Shown here: in pieces, positions 1-6,953 of the stretch
Numbering within the stretch: position 1 is the stretch's first letter
Layout: each line of letters opens with the position of its first letter
Source: JBDNDK01 sp046719185
GTDB lineage: Bacteria; Armatimonadota; UBA5829
Assembly (NCBI GenBank): GCA_046719185.1
Contig: JBDNDK010000107.1
Coordinates: forward strand, 1-8,159
Direction of reading: 5' to 3'
DNA: 8,159 nucleotides
Program-made: the position numbers and the translations under genes
The notes under the pieces: generated by a model
Told to the model about the DNA's origin: nothing
Seen by the model: the letters and a program-made list of their open reading frames with translations, nothing else
The model's database searches: none

Positions 1-5
1 GAAAT

Positions 6-83
6 AAAACATCCCTAATAATCTAGATAAAGATTAGGTCTCAAAATATTGAGATTGAGCACATGCTCTGGGGATGTTTTTTT
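6..83 (+). terminator. Branched, terminator-like RNA structure with a U-tract
   Basis: Bases 6-15 (AAAACATCCC) are a perfect 10-bp complement of 71-80 (GGGATGTTTT), and the second arm runs into seven T at 77-83, as in an intrinsic terminator. The enclosed 55 bases are not a simple loop. They contain three hairpins: 19-24 with 31-36 (TAATCT/AGATTA), 39-44 with 49-54 (TCTCAA/TTGAGA) and 57-60 with 65-68 (GAGC/GCTC), so the fold is a four-way junction. The likeliest role is termination of a gene ending left of the window. A small RNA or a regulated leader terminator is possible. It is not a tRNA, because there is no T-arm, no anticodon arm of proper length and no acceptor end. Confidence 0.55.
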
Positions 84-307
84 GTTGTGTGGGAAATGAT
101 TATACCAAATTTTGATATGCTTTTTTTCAATACACAGGAACTTTTAGAAGAGTCTGTTATAAATCAGTTTACTGAATTAATTATATGGGAAAATTAACTA
201 GTGTGTTAAAGTTTGAATATCATTGTTGAACCTAATTATAAATGAAATTCCAAATTATAAATTTTTATGTATATATCGCATTTTATTGATTAAAGGAGAT
301 TGAATGT
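84..307. other. Gene-free upstream region of the hydrolase gene
   Basis: No convincing gene is seen between the branched terminator and the hydrolase gene. A 33-codon frame (96-197, ATG to TAA) is open, but it lacks a properly spaced ribosome binding site, starts just after a terminator-like U-tract and resembles nothing I recognise. The right half is very AT-rich and holds the candidate promoter and an exact 10-bp direct repeat, AATTATAAAT, at 234-243 and 253-262. Confidence 0.5.
213..242 (+). promoter_or_regulatory. Candidate sigma70-type promoter for the hydrolase/OMP unit
   Basis: TTGAAT (213-218) and TATAAA (237-242) are separated by 18 bp, a reasonable -35/-10 pair for the gene starting at 308. 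The -10 lies within the first copy of a direct repeat AATTATAAAT (234-243, 253-262), so the second copy could act as an alternative -10. The surrounding sequence is so AT-rich that chance matches are easy; this is a candidate only. Confidence 0.35.
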
Positions 308-1360
308 ATGAGAAGTTTCTTTGTTTATTTAGTTTTTAGCATTTTTGCAATTAGTCTAATTTTCGCATCTGCTAGAGTAAGTGCTTGCACAAGAGTAGTT
401 TACCATGGCTTGGAAGATACAGTAATCACAGCAAGATCAATGGATTGGAAAGATGAAATTCCAACCAATTTATGGATATTCCCAAAAGGTATGCAGAGAA
501 ATGGTGAAGTTGGTCCTAATTCACTTACATGGACGTCTAAATATGGTAGTTTGGCAGTGAGTTCTTATGACTTTGCAACTTCTGATGGAATGAATGAAAT
601 GGGATTAAATGCAAATATTCTATGGCTTGCAGTATCCAAATATCCACAATATGATGGTAATCAAAAAGGATTAACAATTGCTGCTTGGGTTCAATGTGTT
701 CTAGATAATTTTGCCACTGTTAAAGAGGCTGTTGATGAGCTTAGCAAAGAAGAGTTTGTTATAGTATCAGATTTTATTCCATGAACAGATAAGTTTACAA
801 CTGTTCACCTATCAATATCAGATGCAACTGGTGATAGTGCAATATTTGAATATATAGATGGCAAGCTGGTTATCCATCATGATAAGTCATATCATGTAAT
901 GACAAATGAACCTATTTATTCAGAGCAGTTAGCTTTGAATAAATATTGGAGAGGTATTCCAGGGACAATTATGCTGCCTGGAACAAACCGTGCAGCTGAT
1001 AGATTTGTAAGAGCCTCATATTACATAGATGCAATTCCTAAAACAGCAGATAGAAGAATTGCTGTTGCCAGTGTGTTTAGTGTAATTAGAAATGCATCTG
1101 TTCCATTTGGAATCACAACACCAGACCAACCAAACATATCCAGCACAAGGTGGAGAATATTGGCAGATCAAAAAAATCTAGTTTGCTATTATGAAGATGT
1201 TTTGAATCCAGCTGTTTTATGGGTTGACCTCAATAAAGTTGATTTCAATGTAAATGCACCAGTGATGAAATTAAAATTGGATGAGCATGAAATTTATATA
1301 GGTGAGACAAATGATAAATTTATCCAATCACCTCCATTTAAGTTCCAAGGATTAAATTAA
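308..1360 (+). pseudogene. Choloylglycine hydrolase family (bile salt hydrolase / penicillin V acylase-like), interrupted by an in-frame TGA
   Basis: This is an Ntn amidohydrolase of the linear-amide C-N hydrolase family, which cleaves conjugated bile salts, penicillin V or related amides. ATG 308 follows AGGAG (294-298) by 9 nt. Residues 1-26 form a signal peptide ending VSA. Cleavage would expose Cys27, matching the family's catalytic N-terminal cysteine, so the enzyme should be periplasmic. Using clostridial BSH numbering shifted by 25, Arg43 and Asp46 (ARSMDW) match Arg18 and Asp21, and Asn200 (VMTNEP) matches Asn175. The RFVRAS segment (232-237) should carry the conserved arginine. TGA at 782-784 (codon 159) interrupts one frame that stays open for 350 sense positions. 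The residues just after it (TDKFTTVHLSISDATG) are family-typical, so no frameshift is involved. The 158-residue product lacks required residues, and the internal ATG at 899 (codon 198) has no evident ribosome binding site. It is a recent nonsense allele, a read error or a readthrough site. The substrate cannot be told. Confidence 0.88.
782..807 (+). other. Hairpin starting on the premature TGA codon
   Basis: TGAACAG (782-788) and CTGTTCA (801-807) form a perfect 7-bp inverted repeat around a 12-base loop. The first three paired bases are the stop codon that interrupts the hydrolase gene. The geometry does not match a normal bacterial SECIS element: the loop lies too close to the UGA and lacks its typical apical guanines. 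Any effect on readthrough is speculative, and a 7-bp repeat can occur by chance. Confidence 0.35.
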
Positions 1361-1387
1361 TATTTATATAGAAAGGTAATTATATAG

Positions 1388-2137
1388 ATGAAGATAAACA
1401 ACAGATATAATTTAATTTTAGTATTTATGATGCTTACAATTTTATGCAGTTCTTCTGTATTTGCATATGATAATGATAGTGAATGGAAGTTTAATGTTAG
1501 ACCATATATATGGGCAGCTGGTATTGATGGAAATGTTTCAGCAACAGGTGTACCAAATGTTAAGATAAGCAAAAGTTTTAGTGATATATTTTCCAAGCTT
1601 GATATTGGTGGAATGCTTACTTTTGAGGGAGATAAAGACAAATATGGCTTATTTGCAGATTTGATGTATATTGAGCTGAGTGATAGAGGAAGAATTCCAA
1701 GTCTTGGAAATGTTGGAGCCTATGCAAAAAGTAAGACAACAACAGCTCTTATGACAGCTAAGTATTCAATAGTTGATACAGATGAATCTGATGTGGATGT
1801 AGTTGCTGGAGCTAGATATTGGTCTGTGAACAATAGTGTAAGAGTTGATCCGCCAGTTAATCTTTCTCCTTTGCAAAGAAAGAGTTGGTTTGACCCTCAG
1901 ATTGGTTTTAAGGGAAAGACAATATTAAGCCCTAAGAGTCAGATAGAAGGTTGGGCAATAATGTCTCCAAAGTCAAAAATTACTGCTGATTTGATGTTGT
2001 CCTATGGATATTATATTTCTGAAAATTCATTATTATCTATTGGTTATAGGCATCTTTCAGTAGAACATGGCAGAGATGGATTCAATATGGATGCTTCTTT
2101 GAATGGACCAATATTAGGTTTTGAGTTTAGTTTTTAG
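1388..2137 (+). CDS. Outer-membrane beta-barrel protein
   Basis: A 249-residue exported protein. Residues 1-26 form a signal peptide: positive start, hydrophobic core LILVFMMLTIL, and a signal peptidase I site after VFA. The mature part alternates polar and aromatic residues in amphipathic strands (FNVRPYIWAAGIDGNVSATG near 35-54, YGLFADLMYIELSD, VVAGARYWSV, LLSIGYRHLSVEH). It ends in GFEFSF, a C-terminal phenylalanine as used for BAM-dependent insertion. This layout is that of a widespread group of Gram-negative outer-membrane proteins of about 250-280 residues with a PY(I/L)WAAGIDG start and a GYR motif near the end; their cargo is generally unknown. A weak site, AAAGG (1372-1376), lies 11 nt upstream of the ATG. 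It starts 27 nt after the hydrolase stop and ends just before a terminator, so the two probably share a transcript. The specific role is unknown. Confidence 0.85.
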   Translation: MKINNRYNLILVFMMLTILCSSSVFAYDNDSEWKFNVRPYIWAAGIDGNVSATGVPNVKISKSFSDIFSKLDIGGMLTFEGDKDKYGLFADLMYIELSDRGRIPSLGNVGAYAKSKTTTALMTAKYSIVDTDESDVDVVAGARYWSVNNSVRVDPPVNLSPLQRKSWFDPQIGFKGKTILSPKSQIEGWAIMSPKSKITADLMLSYGYYISENSLLSIGYRHLSVEHGRDGFNMDASLNGPILGFEFSF

Positions 2138-2159
2138 ATAGATTAAGTATTAGGATAAT

Positions 2160-2190
2160 GCGTGCATTAATATTTGGTGCACGCTTTTTT
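2160..2190 (+). terminator. Rho-independent terminator of the hydrolase/OMP unit
   Basis: GCGTGCA (2160-2166) and TGCACGC (2178-2184) form a perfect GC-rich 7-bp stem with an 11-base loop, followed directly by six T (2185-2190). It lies 23 bases after the stop codon of the outer-membrane protein gene, where a terminator would be expected. Confidence 0.87.
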
Positions 2191-2304
2191 GCGTCTGCCT
2201 ATTTTTAATATTTATTTGTTAATATGAATATATTAGTTTATAATTGAGTAATAATGTTAATTGTTGGGTATAACAGCCTATATTATAGCTTCTATTTATC
2301 TTCT

Positions 2305-2339
2305 ACACTTGCATAAAATTATATAAGTGTATGATACTT
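2305..2339. promoter_or_regulatory. Candidate operator: near-palindrome at the deoC promoter
   Basis: ACACTT (2305-2310) and AAGTGT (2325-2330) are exact inverted repeats. Inner bases ATA/TAT (2313-2315, 2320-2322) extend the symmetry to about 10 of 13 positions per arm. A further related half-site, ATACTT (2334-2339), overlaps the -35 region. The element sits directly against the promoter of the deoC operon, as a regulator binding site would. It does not match a binding motif I can name. Confidence 0.35.
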
Positions 2340-2359
2340 ATTTTAAATGCTGCTATAAT
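2331..2359 (+). promoter_or_regulatory. Promoter of the deoC-recO-rhamnosidase-nitroreductase operon (extended -10)
   Basis: TATAAT (2354-2359) is preceded by TGC (2351-2353), giving a full extended -10. ATGATA (2331-2336) matches the -35 consensus at four of six positions with a 17-bp spacer. Transcription would start near 2366. This excludes an upstream in-frame ATG at 2365 as the deoC start and leaves a leader of about 30 nt. Confidence 0.6.
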
Positions 2360-2385
2360 TCTACTTGGATTTTTTCTTTATTATT

Positions 2386-2390
2386 AGGAG
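2386..2390 (+). promoter_or_regulatory. Ribosome binding site that fixes the deoC start
   Basis: AGGAG lies 7 nt before ATG 2398. No such site precedes the in-frame ATG at 2365, which would add 11 residues (MDFFFIIRSIN) not typical of the family. The start at 2398 is therefore preferred. Confidence 0.75.
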
Positions 2391-2397
2391 CATTAAT

Positions 2398-3105
2398 ATG
2401 TTTTCAAAAAATCAGTTTTCAAAATTTTTTGATTACACAATTCTTAAACCCACTGCCATTGAAAGAGATATTATAAATCTTTGCAATGAAGCAATGGAAT
2501 ATAATTTCGCAAGTGTGTGTATCTTTCCATATTGGGTAAAGCTAGCCCACAAAACTCTAATTGATTCTGTGGCGAAAGTATCTACCGTGATAGATTTTCC
2601 ATATGGGGCAGGTGGGAAAGATTCAAAGGTGGCTGAGTCTCAATTTGCAATAGAAAATGGTGCAAGAGAGCTTGATGTAGTGATTAATATATCTGCTTTG
2701 AAATCTGGTGATACAGATGCAGTGTATGATGAAATCAAAGAAATTGTAGATTGTGCAAAATCTATGAGCAGTGATGATTATAAAGTATCAACAAAATTCA
2801 TAATAGAATGCTGTTATTTGACTGATGAAGAGAAGAAAACAGCATCAAGGCTTGTAATGGATGCAGGTGGAGACTATGTTAAAACTTCCACTGGCACAGG
2901 TCCACAAGGAGCAAAAGTTGAAGATTTGGCAATAATTAAAAGTGTTGTTGGTGAAAAATTAGGCATCAAAGCTGCTGGTGGAATAAGAACAGCAAAAGAT
3001 GCAGTTGAAATGATAAATGCCGGTGCCACAAGAATAGGCACAAGCTCTGCTGCAAGAATAGTTACAGAATATATTGCTTCTCATCCTGAATATGCAAATG
3101 GTTAG
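2398..3105 (+). CDS. deoC: Deoxyribose-phosphate aldolase
   Basis: This cytoplasmic class I aldolase cleaves 2-deoxy-D-ribose 5-phosphate to glyceraldehyde 3-phosphate and acetaldehyde, the last step of deoxynucleoside breakdown. With the start at 2398 it has 235 residues, within the usual 210-260. A single TIM barrel carries the family's marks. FDYTILKP (11-18) matches the N-terminal DxTxLK motif. ELDVVINI (91-98) supplies the catalytic aspartate, Asp93. VKTSTG (161-166) supplies the Schiff-base lysine, Lys162. KAAGGIRT (191-198) supplies the second active-site lysine, Lys191, followed by the phosphate-binding GTSSA near 214. All key residues are present. The loop DFPYGAGGKDSK (66-77) replaces the more common GFPxG start. 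It is first in its operon and its stop lies 2 nt before recO. No deoB, deoD or pyrimidine phosphorylase gene is nearby. Confidence 0.95.
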   Translation: MFSKNQFSKFFDYTILKPTAIERDIINLCNEAMEYNFASVCIFPYWVKLAHKTLIDSVAKVSTVIDFPYGAGGKDSKVAESQFAIENGARELDVVINISALKSGDTDAVYDEIKEIVDCAKSMSSDDYKVSTKFIIECCYLTDEEKKTASRLVMDAGGDYVKTSTGTGPQGAKVEDLAIIKSVVGEKLGIKAAGGIRTAKDAVEMINAGATRIGTSSAARIVTEYIASHPEYANG

Positions 3106-3107
3106 AT

Positions 3108-3893
3108 ATGAGATCATATTCAGCAAATGGTGTGGTAGTCAAAAGAATAGATTTAGGTGAGAAGGATAGAATAATTACAATATTCACAAAAGAGTATGGC
3201 AAGATTTCTGCTGTGGCAAAGGGTGCCAGAAGACCGGGCAGCAAGCTTGCTGGTGCAAGTGAGTTAATGTCATACAGCAAGTTGTTCCTCTCAAAGGGCA
3301 AAGATTTAGATATTCTCACTCAGGCAGACATCAAAGAATCATTTCCAAATGTTAGATGTAATCTCAACTCATTAGCTCATGCTATATATATTTTAGAACT
3401 TGCTTCAAGCTTTGTTGATGAGAATCAGCCAAACCCAGATTTGTTTGATAACATGCTCAGCACATTATATGTTTTGGAAGCTGGCACAGATCCTGAGATA
3501 TCAGCTAGATATTTTGAGATGGGTTTGTTAAAACTTCAAGGATATGAACCTCATTTTGAAGAATGTGTAAAATGCGGATGTACTGAGTTTGATGAAAAGA
3601 TATCTTTTAATGTTATCCTTGGTGGTGTTGAATGTGGCAAGTGCAGACCATTCCCAATAGACTCTATGATGATAAGGTCTGCATTGTGTAGTTATGTTGA
3701 TGTGTTAAGAAAATCACAGCCTCAAGAGCTGAAAAATCTTAAATTTCCTATTGGAGCAAAAAGAGAGCTTGAAAAGGTGTTGAAATGGCATATTAGATAT
3801 AGATTGGAAAAAGAGCTAAAAAGCTTTGAATTTATAAAAATTATAGAAGATATGCAGAATGCTGTCTGCAACAATTCGGAGGATTCAAAATGA
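3108..3893 (+). CDS. recO: DNA repair protein RecO
   Basis: RecO is the recombination mediator of the RecFOR pathway: it binds SSB and RecR, loads RecA on single-stranded DNA and anneals complementary strands. This copy has 261 residues, close to the usual 230-260. Residues 1-80 form the N-terminal OB fold with its typical opening (GVVVKRIDLGEKDRIITIFT, then GKISAVAKGARRPGSKLAG). A helical domain follows (about 85-150, with the family-typical YFEMGLLKLQGYEP at 135-148). Next comes a four-cysteine zinc site, C153-x2-C156 and C176-x2-C179; some bacterial RecO proteins keep such a site and others, including E. coli's, lack it. C158 is an extra cysteine. The start lies 2 nt after the deoC stop and has only a weak ribosome binding site, so translation is probably coupled to deoC. 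Its TGA stop overlaps the rhamnosidase start (ATGA). Identification is firm. Confidence 0.95.
   Translation: MRSYSANGVVVKRIDLGEKDRIITIFTKEYGKISAVAKGARRPGSKLAGASELMSYSKLFLSKGKDLDILTQADIKESFPNVRCNLNSLAHAIYILELASSFVDENQPNPDLFDNMLSTLYVLEAGTDPEISARYFEMGLLKLQGYEPHFEECVKCGCTEFDEKISFNVILGGVECGKCRPFPIDSMMIRSALCSYVDVLRKSQPQELKNLKFPIGAKRELEKVLKWHIRYRLEKELKSFEFIKIIEDMQNAVCNNSEDSK
3878..3882 (+). promoter_or_regulatory. Strong ribosome binding site inside the end of recO
   Basis: GGAGG lies 7 nt before the rhamnosidase ATG (3890), within the last codons of recO. Together with the ATGA overlap (3890-3893) it indicates that the rhamnosidase is translated from the recO message with efficient initiation of its own. 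Confidence 0.8.
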
Positions 3894-6403
3894 CAGATAA
3901 AAGAAGCTGGGATGGAAGATGGATCTGGGTGCCTGATATTCCAGCAACAGAGCCTAATACTTATGCATATTTTAGAAAGACATTCACTTTAGATGAAGTG
4001 CCTGAAGAAGCAATTATAGATATTAGTGCAGACAGCAAGTATGTGTTAGTTGTAAATGGCATATATATTTGCAGGGGAGTGCCAATGTGTGATCCTCTTT
4101 ATCAATACTATGATTCAGCTGATATTGCAGATTGTTTGAATGTAGGCAAAAATGTGATTTCTGTTTTAGTTCATCATTATGGAGTATCCACTTCAAAATA
4201 TATGTTTTCTGGTTGTTCTGGTTTGTTATTTGAAGCACAAATAGGGGATATGGTGATTAAATCTGATGAAACTGTTAAGTGTATCAAGAGCTCAGCATGG
4301 AAACAGGAGGTGCCAAGAATATGTGCTACTCACATGATACAAGGATTTCAAGAGCACTATGATATGAGGCTTGAGCCTGAAAACTGGACTAGCTCAGATT
4401 TTGATGACAGCTCATGGAAAGATGCGATAGTTATTGGTCAAAAAGATAGGAACACTCCTCCAATGGATCCTTGGCCTAGTTTGGTGCCTAGAGATATACC
4501 TCATTATTTTGAAGAATACAGACCTGCAGAGTCTATATATAGGGTTGGAGTAGTCAAAGATGAGCAAATGCCTGAGGATAATGACTTATCTGCAAAAATG
4601 CAGGCTGAGAAGATACAGTCTGCAGATAAAGATTATGTGATAAATCCTGATTGCATGCTTTCTGATGAAGATGATTATACAGAAATAATCCAGCCTGATG
4701 ATTCATCTACTTGCCCAACAATAATAGTTGATTTTGGCAAAGAAGTTACAGGTATGCCTTATATTGCAATAGAAGGCAATGAAGGTTGTATAGTTGATAT
4801 TGCCTTAGCAGAGCTTCCCACAAAAGACGGCATCAACCACTATTGGGGGAACCTCATTGGAATGGGAGTTGCCCATAGAGTGATATTAGCGGATAGAAAA
4901 GGACCACAGATTTTCCAAACATTTGAAAGATATGGCTTTAGATATATGCAGATAACCATCAGAAATATAAAAGAATCAATGAAGATACACAATGTCTGTC
5001 TTCAGTTTACTTCTTATGATGTTGGTAATAGGGGAAGTTTTAAGTGTGATGATGAGCTTCTTAATAAGATTTGGGAGACTGGTGCATATACCACTCAATT
5101 ATGTATGTATGATGGATGGGAAGACTGCCCAGGAAGAGAGCAAAGGCAATGGGTAGGGGATGCAAGAGTTGAGGCTCTTATAAACTATGCCTGTTTTGGA
5201 GATTTTGCTTTAACAAGAAAATTTTTAGTGCAGATAGGTCAGAGCCAAAGACCAGATGGAATGACAATGTGTTTATATCCTGGTTGTGCTGGAATTATCA
5301 ATTCTACAATATCAGATTATAACTTGCATTGGATATGTGCTATTGAAGAATACTATTTATACAGCGGAGACATAAGCATAATTGAAGAGCTATATCCAAA
5401 GATAAAACTCAGTATAAAATATTGGGAAAACAAACTCAATGAAGAGTATCTTTTAGAAAATGTACCTTCACATATATATATTGATGCTTGTATTCTTGGT
5501 ATAGACAAAAGAGGCATCATAACTACTTTAAACTGTTTCTTTGTGAGCGTGCTGGAATCTGCGGCAAGAATGGCTTATGTGATGAATGATACAGATTATG
5601 CAGATTACCTACATTATATAAGCACACAAATTAGAGATGCGGTGAATGAAAATCTTTTTGATGAAGAAAAAGGTATATACTCAGACTGTTTTGCAGAAGG
5701 CAAATTGAGTGACAGATGCAGTCAGCATTCCAATTTACTACCTATTTTATATGATATGGTAGATTCAAGCAAAATTGATTCTGTTTGGGAATATATCACA
5801 AATGAAGATAGACTTTGCCATACACACATACAAGCTCAAGAGGGGAAAGACATTGCAGCAGCTCAGCCGTTTTTTACTTATTTCTTGCTTGAGATGTTCA
5901 GCAAAAAGGGCAGATATGATATTATTCTCAATAAAATAAGAAATTTGTGGAAGCCTATGATTGATGCTGGTCATGGCACATTTTGGGAAACTTGGAATGA
6001 TGTGAGAGATGATGTTGAAAAAGGCACACAAAGCAGCTTGTGCCATGCTTGGGCAGCCAGTCCTGTGTTCCATTTGTCTAGTGATATTTTGGGAGTAAGA
6101 CCTACCTCACCTGGTTTTGTGTCATTTGATATAGCACCTCATCCTTGTGACTTAAAAAGAGCAGAGGGAGTGTTCCCTAGTGTGATTGGTGATATATCAG
6201 TAAGCTGGGAAATAACTGATGAGGGTTTTGTGTGTGATTTCAGTGTTCCAGAAGATTCTACAGCAAGATTTATTGCACCATATTCAAATGCAAAGAAAGT
6301 ATATTTAGACTGCAAGCCTGTAGAATCATATTCAGTAATAAACAATTCAATAACTTTTGAAAACATTCTCCCCGGTCTGCATAGAATAGAAATAACTATA
6401 TAA
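3890..6403 (+). CDS. Alpha-L-rhamnosidase, GH78 family, no signal peptide
   Basis: This 837-residue enzyme should release L-rhamnose from the non-reducing end of glycosides or oligosaccharides by inversion. An N-terminal beta-sandwich region (about 10-205, starting WDGRWIWVPD and containing NGIYICRG at 56-63) resembles the GH78 N-terminal domains. A second beta domain (about 275-375) contains VDFGKEVTGMPYI and FERYGFRYMQI. The (alpha/alpha)6 barrel (about 380-735) carries DCPGREQRQWVGDA at 412-425, with Asp412, Asp424 and the probable general acid Glu417. GTFWETW at 696-702 supplies the probable base, Glu700. SLCHAWAASP (716-725) and GVRPTSPGF (735-743) are family-typical, and a C-terminal beta domain closes the protein. 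It has no signal peptide or transmembrane segment and many free cysteines, so it is probably cytoplasmic and acts on imported sugars. No rhamnose transporter or catabolic gene is adjacent. Family assignment is secure; the natural substrate is not known. Confidence 0.9.
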   Translation: MTDKRSWDGRWIWVPDIPATEPNTYAYFRKTFTLDEVPEEAIIDISADSKYVLVVNGIYICRGVPMCDPLYQYYDSADIADCLNVGKNVISVLVHHYGVSTSKYMFSGCSGLLFEAQIGDMVIKSDETVKCIKSSAWKQEVPRICATHMIQGFQEHYDMRLEPENWTSSDFDDSSWKDAIVIGQKDRNTPPMDPWPSLVPRDIPHYFEEYRPAESIYRVGVVKDEQMPEDNDLSAKMQAEKIQSADKDYVINPDCMLSDEDDYTEIIQPDDSSTCPTIIVDFGKEVTGMPYIAIEGNEGCIVDIALAELPTKDGINHYWGNLIGMGVAHRVILADRKGPQIFQTFERYGFRYMQITIRNIKESMKIHNVCLQFTSYDVGNRGSFKCDDELLNKIWETGAYTTQLCMYDGWEDCPGREQRQWVGDARVEALINYACFGDFALTRKFLVQIGQSQRPDGMTMCLYPGCAGIINSTISDYNLHWICAIEEYYLYSGDISIIEELYPKIKLSIKYWENKLNEEYLLENVPSHIYIDACILGIDKRGIITTLNCFFVSVLESAARMAYVMNDTDYADYLHYISTQIRDAVNENLFDEEKGIYSDCFAEGKLSDRCSQHSNLLPILYDMVDSSKIDSVWEYITNEDRLCHTHIQAQEGKDIAAAQPFFTYFLLEMFSKKGRYDIILNKIRNLWKPMIDAGHGTFWETWNDVRDDVEKGTQSSLCHAWAASPVFHLSSDILGVRPTSPGFVSFDIAPHPCDLKRAEGVFPSVIGDISVSWEITDEGFVCDFSVPEDSTARFIAPYSNAKKVYLDCKPVESYSVINNSITFENILPGLHRIEITI

Positions 6404-6435
6404 GGGTAATAACCTTAATAAAACAGGAGGCAAAA

Positions 6436-6945
6436 ATGGATTTCAACAAGCTTATAAATAGAAGATATAGTTCTAGGGAATATAGAAATGATCCTGTGGA
6501 AGATGTGAAGCTTATGCAGGTTTTAGATGCTGCCAGACTTGCCCCAACTGCTGCAAACAAACAGCCATTTGAGCTGATAGTGATAAACACAAAAGGCAGA
6601 GAAGAAGAGCTTTTGAAGATATATAATAGAGATTGGTTTGTGCAGGCACCGATAGTGATATGTATTTGCACAAGACCTGATAAAGCTTGGAGCAGGATGG
6701 ATGGTAAGAACTTTGCAGATGTGGATGCTACTATTGCAATGGATCATCTTATTTTATGTGCCACTGACTTAGGACTTGCCACTTGTTGGATAGGTGCATT
6801 CAACCCAGATGAGGCTAGAGAAATATTAAATATCCCAGATGATTATGAACCTCTAGCATTCACCACTCTTGGCTATGCAAATGACATGCCCCATGAAAAG
6901 AAAAGAAAGCAGCTGTCTGAACTAGTGCATTATGAGATATGGTAA
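6436..6945 (+). CDS. Nitroreductase family protein (FMN-dependent)
   Basis: A 169-residue member of the nitroreductase fold, within the 160-220 range of the short clostridial/archaeal-type subgroup. These are soluble, usually dimeric FMN enzymes that reduce nitro compounds, quinones or other acceptors with NAD(P)H; physiological substrates are rarely known. The N-terminal RRYSSREY (9-16) is the arginine/serine FMN-phosphate motif. APTAANKQP (36-44) matches the following cofactor loop. DLGLATCWIGAFN (111-123) is the conserved glycine-rich segment near the flavin. FTTLGYAND (142-150) matches the usual LGYP region, with Ala in place of Pro. AGGAGG (6425-6430) sits 5 nt before the ATG. The gene starts 32 nt after the rhamnosidase stop with no terminator between them, so it is probably the last gene of the operon. 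Substrate-level annotation is not justified. Confidence 0.9.
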   Translation: MDFNKLINRRYSSREYRNDPVEDVKLMQVLDAARLAPTAANKQPFELIVINTKGREEELLKIYNRDWFVQAPIVICICTRPDKAWSRMDGKNFADVDATIAMDHLILCATDLGLATCWIGAFNPDEAREILNIPDDYEPLAFTTLGYANDMPHEKKRKQLSELVHYEIW

Positions 6946-6953
6946 ATTTATAT

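Noticed and set aside
6..83. tRNA gene
   Set aside because: The fold has three hairpins and a closing stem, but the arms are wrong for tRNA: there is no 5-bp T-arm with TTCRA loop, no 7-base anticodon loop and no acceptor CCA.
96..197. 33-codon open frame after the branched terminator (extendable to ATG 63)
   Set aside because: It has no suitably spaced ribosome binding site, overlaps or follows a terminator structure, and resembles no known peptide. It is too short to support.
782..784. TGA as selenocysteine or as a reassigned sense codon
   Set aside because: recO ends with TGA and the other long genes contain no in-frame TGA, so the code is standard. The hairpin after this TGA does not have bacterial SECIS geometry, and the family does not have a cysteine here as far as I know.
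899..1360. Separate 153-residue gene starting at ATG 899
   Set aside because: It is in the same frame as 308-784 and its ATG is the internal methionine of the VMTNEP motif. No ribosome binding site precedes it. It is the rear part of the interrupted hydrolase.
6401..6417. Hairpin TAAGG/CCTTA between the rhamnosidase and nitroreductase genes as a terminator
   Set aside because: It has a five-pair, AT-rich stem and no T-tract after it. It overlaps the rhamnosidase stop and does not look able to end transcription.
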